Assembly (NCBI GenBank): GCA_900321845.1
Contig: ONXT01000162.1
Coordinates: 1 to 7,676, forward strand
Reading direction: 5' to 3'
Source: an uncultured Bacteroidales bacterium
GTDB lineage: Bacteria > Bacteroidota > Bacteroidia > Bacteroidales > WCHB1-69
DNA: 7,676 nucleotides
The notes under the pieces: model-generated
The model's database searches: none
Told to the model about the DNA's origin: nothing
The model's input: the letters and a program-made list of their open reading frames with translations, nothing else
Shown here: positions 6,745-7,676 of the stretch, piece after piece
Layout: every line of letters starts with the position of its first letter
Position numbering within the stretch: the first letter of the stretch is position 1
Made by a program: the position numbers and the translations under genes

Positions 6745-6762
6745 CAGCCGAAAAAATGAATG

Positions 6763-6772
6763 AGAAAGGAGG
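6763..6772 (+). promoter_or_regulatory. Strong Shine-Dalgarno sequence of the antitoxin gene
   Basis: AGAAAGGAGG is complementary to ten bases of the usual 16S rRNA 3' end, with its GGAGG core 5 bases before the ATG at 6778. It decides between this start and the in-frame ATG at 6760, which would put the Shine-Dalgarno sequence inside the coding region. Confidence 0.85.
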
Positions 6773-6777
6773 AAATT

Positions 6778-6984
6778 ATGGCAACAGTCACATTAAAGTA
6801 TGATGCAAGGAACACCATTTTCAAGCAGCTGATTCAGCTTTTTATCTCATTGGGGGGGGAGGTGGAAACAAAGGAAAAGAATACTGTTTCGCCGGAAGCC
6901 CGCGAAATAGCCAAAAGATATTCTGATGTCAAGTCAGGAAAGGTTAAGACACGTCCCATTTCTGCTTTGTTCGACGAGTTATGA
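6778..6984 (+). CDS. Antitoxin of a type II toxin-antitoxin module
   Basis: This small protein has 68 residues from the ATG at 6778. It opens with a short beta-strand-like segment (MATVTLKYDARN) and a helix (TIFKQLIQLFISLG), followed by a charged, probably flexible C-terminus with KRYSDVKSGKVKTRP. That arrangement suits an N-terminal dimerisation/DNA-binding part and a C-terminal toxin-wrapping tail. It resembles small Bacteroidota proteins annotated as DUF2683-like that precede RelE-family toxins, but this is from memory, not a search. Its stop overlaps the toxin's start (ATGA at 6981-6984), so the two are translationally coupled, and a promoter and a strong Shine-Dalgarno sequence precede only this gene, as expected when antitoxin must be in excess. 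An uninterrupted run of eight G (6852-6859) lies in codons 25-28. The antitoxin role is inferred mainly from position and partner. Confidence 0.78.
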   Translation: MATVTLKYDARNTIFKQLIQLFISLGGEVETKEKNTVSPEAREIAKRYSDVKSGKVKTRPISALFDEL

Positions 6985-7316
6985 AACCGACAATTAGCAC
7001 GATCCCTCCTTTTGACAAGCAGGTCAAAGCCCTTAACAAAAAATACCCGTCCTTAAAGGGCGACTTGACTGAATTATGCAAGACATTGGTGGATAATCCC
7101 ACAGCGGGGACCTTGTTGTTTGATGATGTATATAAGATAAGAATGTCCATCAAATCGAAGAACAAAGGGAAAAGTGGAGGGGCAAGGGTCATCTATTTCA
7201 ATATCTTCGCCCAAAGGAACGACCGTAATGAGATAGTGTTGTTGTCCATCTACGACAAAAGCGAACAGGACAATATAACAAACAAGCAGATTCAAAATGC
7301 GTTGAAGGAGGTCTGA
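6981..7316 (+). CDS. RelE/ParE-superfamily toxin of a type II toxin-antitoxin module
   Basis: The protein has 111 residues and shows the compact fold pattern of RelE/ParE toxins. An N-terminal helical hairpin (PFDKQVKALNKKYPSLKGDL, then LCKTLVDNP) is followed by a beta-sheet core with YKIRMSIKSKNKGKSGGARV, IYFNIFA and IVLLSIYDKSEQDNI, and a last helix (TNKQIQNALKEV). The segment KIRMSIKSKNKGKSGGARVI, with its basic patch, and the YDKSE segment are typical of RelE-like mRNA interferases of Bacteroidota. Such toxins usually cut mRNA on the ribosome, while ParE relatives poison gyrase; I cannot tell from sequence which applies. The gene overlaps the antitoxin stop by four bases and has no ribosome site of its own, so its translation depends on the upstream gene. 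A terminator-like hairpin follows at 7339-7369. It appears full length and intact. Confidence 0.87.
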   Translation: MKPTISTIPPFDKQVKALNKKYPSLKGDLTELCKTLVDNPTAGTLLFDDVYKIRMSIKSKNKGKSGGARVIYFNIFAQRNDRNEIVLLSIYDKSEQDNITNKQIQNALKEV

Positions 7317-7338
7317 CGCTCCATTTCCAACCATATTC

Positions 7339-7369
7339 AAGCGGTGCATATAATTTGTGCCGTTTTTTT
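7339..7369 (+). terminator. Probable rho-independent terminator of the toxin-antitoxin operon
   Basis: A hairpin pairs 7339-7348 (AAGCGGTGCA) with 7356-7365 (TGTGCCGTTT), containing three G-T wobbles, around a 7-base loop, and ends in a run of seven T. It starts 23 bases after the toxin stop. Confidence 0.62.
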
Positions 7370-7393
7370 GTGCTTTGTTGCAACACAACAACA

Positions 7394-7422
7394 AACCGCT
7401 GCCGTGGTCTTTGGCAGCGGTT
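7394..7422 (-). terminator. Perfect 10-bp GC-rich hairpin; probable terminator of the T9SS cargo gene
   Basis: AACCGCTGCC (7394-7403) and GGCAGCGGTT (7413-7422) are exact inverted copies around a 9-base loop. On the minus strand the hairpin follows the T9SS gene's stop by about 54 bases and leads into TGTTGTTGTG, a T-rich but interrupted tail. On the plus strand no T run follows, so it is best assigned to the minus-strand gene. Confidence 0.6.
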
Positions 7423-7476
7423 ATGAGGATGTAGGGACTAAATTCGAGCGGAAAGCGTGCCCGGTCTCCCTAATGA

Positions 7477-7676
7477 TTATTGAACAATAAATTTCCCTCT
7501 ATTTCCATTGTATTCATAAAAATAGATTCCGGGAACATAGTTGTCAACATTGAGCAAGATATTGTTAAAATGAGAACCTAACTGCTTGACTTCTACTACC
7601 TGACCGTTGCTGTTGAATATTCTCATTTCAGCAGTTGTGCCTTGAGCCAACTCGTAGGGCAAGTTAATAATAGAAG
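7477..7676 (-). CDS. C-terminal end of a T9SS-secreted protein (type A sorting domain)
   Basis: Only the last 66 codons are inside the window; the frame stays open to the edge, so the start lies outside. The residues fit a type IX secretion system C-terminal sorting domain (TIGR04183 type): an SIINLPYELAQG strand, AEMRIFNSNGQVVE, then LNVDNYVPGIYFYEYNG and the ending GKFIVQ. The pattern of xRIFNxxGQ, LxxxxYxPGIYFY and a short basic strand at the end is diagnostic. The domain directs the protein through the Por/Spr machinery of the outer membrane and is cleaved or attached to lipopolysaccharide there. The cargo itself (protease, glycosidase, adhesin or other) cannot be identified. It is convergent with the toxin-antitoxin operon, with a terminator for each strand between them. 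Confidence 0.88.
   Translation of the reverse strand, partial: SIINLPYELAQGTTAEMRIFNSNGQVVEVKQLGSHFNNILLNVDNYVPGIYFYEYNGNRGKFIVQ

Noticed and set aside
6623..7676. Possible integration site: second copy of the tRNA-His 3' end downstream
   Set aside because: I looked for a repeat of the T arm and acceptor end (GTCGGTTCGAATCCGAC) after the toxin-antitoxin genes and found none, and there is no integrase gene, so no att-flanked island can be claimed.
1..7676. CRISPR array, insertion sequence or prophage genes
   Set aside because: No spaced direct repeats, transposase, terminal repeats with target duplications or phage proteins could be seen anywhere in the window.

Overview
The window looks like chromosomal DNA from a member of the Bacteroidota, most likely a gut- or rumen-type Bacteroidales. 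Four things support this. The primary sigma factor is the short form without region 1.1 that is typical of the phylum. Several promoters carry the Bacteroidota -7 element TAnnTTTG. One truncated gene ends in a type IX secretion (T9SS) C-terminal sorting domain, and another starts like a TonB-dependent outer-membrane receptor with a CarboxypepD_reg-like domain. A FISUMP-domain lipoprotein/secreted protein fits the same assignment. The genus cannot be fixed from the sequence alone.

Layout. Bases 1-433 (-) hold the N-terminal 144 residues of a TonB-dependent receptor. Divergent from it, 676-1590 (+) encodes a CorA-type Mg2+/Co2+ channel, followed at 1684-2547 (+) by the primary sigma factor RpoD. 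A bidirectional terminator at 2577-2613 separates these from a minus-strand block. That block contains a FISUMP-domain secreted protein (2632-3312), an M13 (neprilysin/PepO-like) zinc endopeptidase lipoprotein (3341-5410) 28 bases upstream of it and probably co-transcribed, and a separate Sel1-repeat protein (5563-6297). Then come a tRNA-His (6574-6647, +) with its own promoter and a strong terminator, and a compact two-gene type II toxin-antitoxin module (6778-7316, +; RelE/ParE-superfamily toxin). Last is the C-terminus of a T9SS cargo protein (7477-7676, -).

How the parts relate. Most of the window is core or envelope function: metal transport, transcription, exported proteins and a tRNA. 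The only accessory-looking element is the toxin-antitoxin pair between tRNA-His and the T9SS gene. The most unusual signals are at the sequence level. Two genes (corA and the antitoxin) carry near-perfect Shine-Dalgarno sequences while the other start sites have none, in a phylum that seldom uses them. An uninterrupted G8 tract lies inside the antitoxin gene. The tRNA-His has two unpaired positions in its stems. I see no CRISPR array, transposase, prophage gene or clear new multi-gene system.
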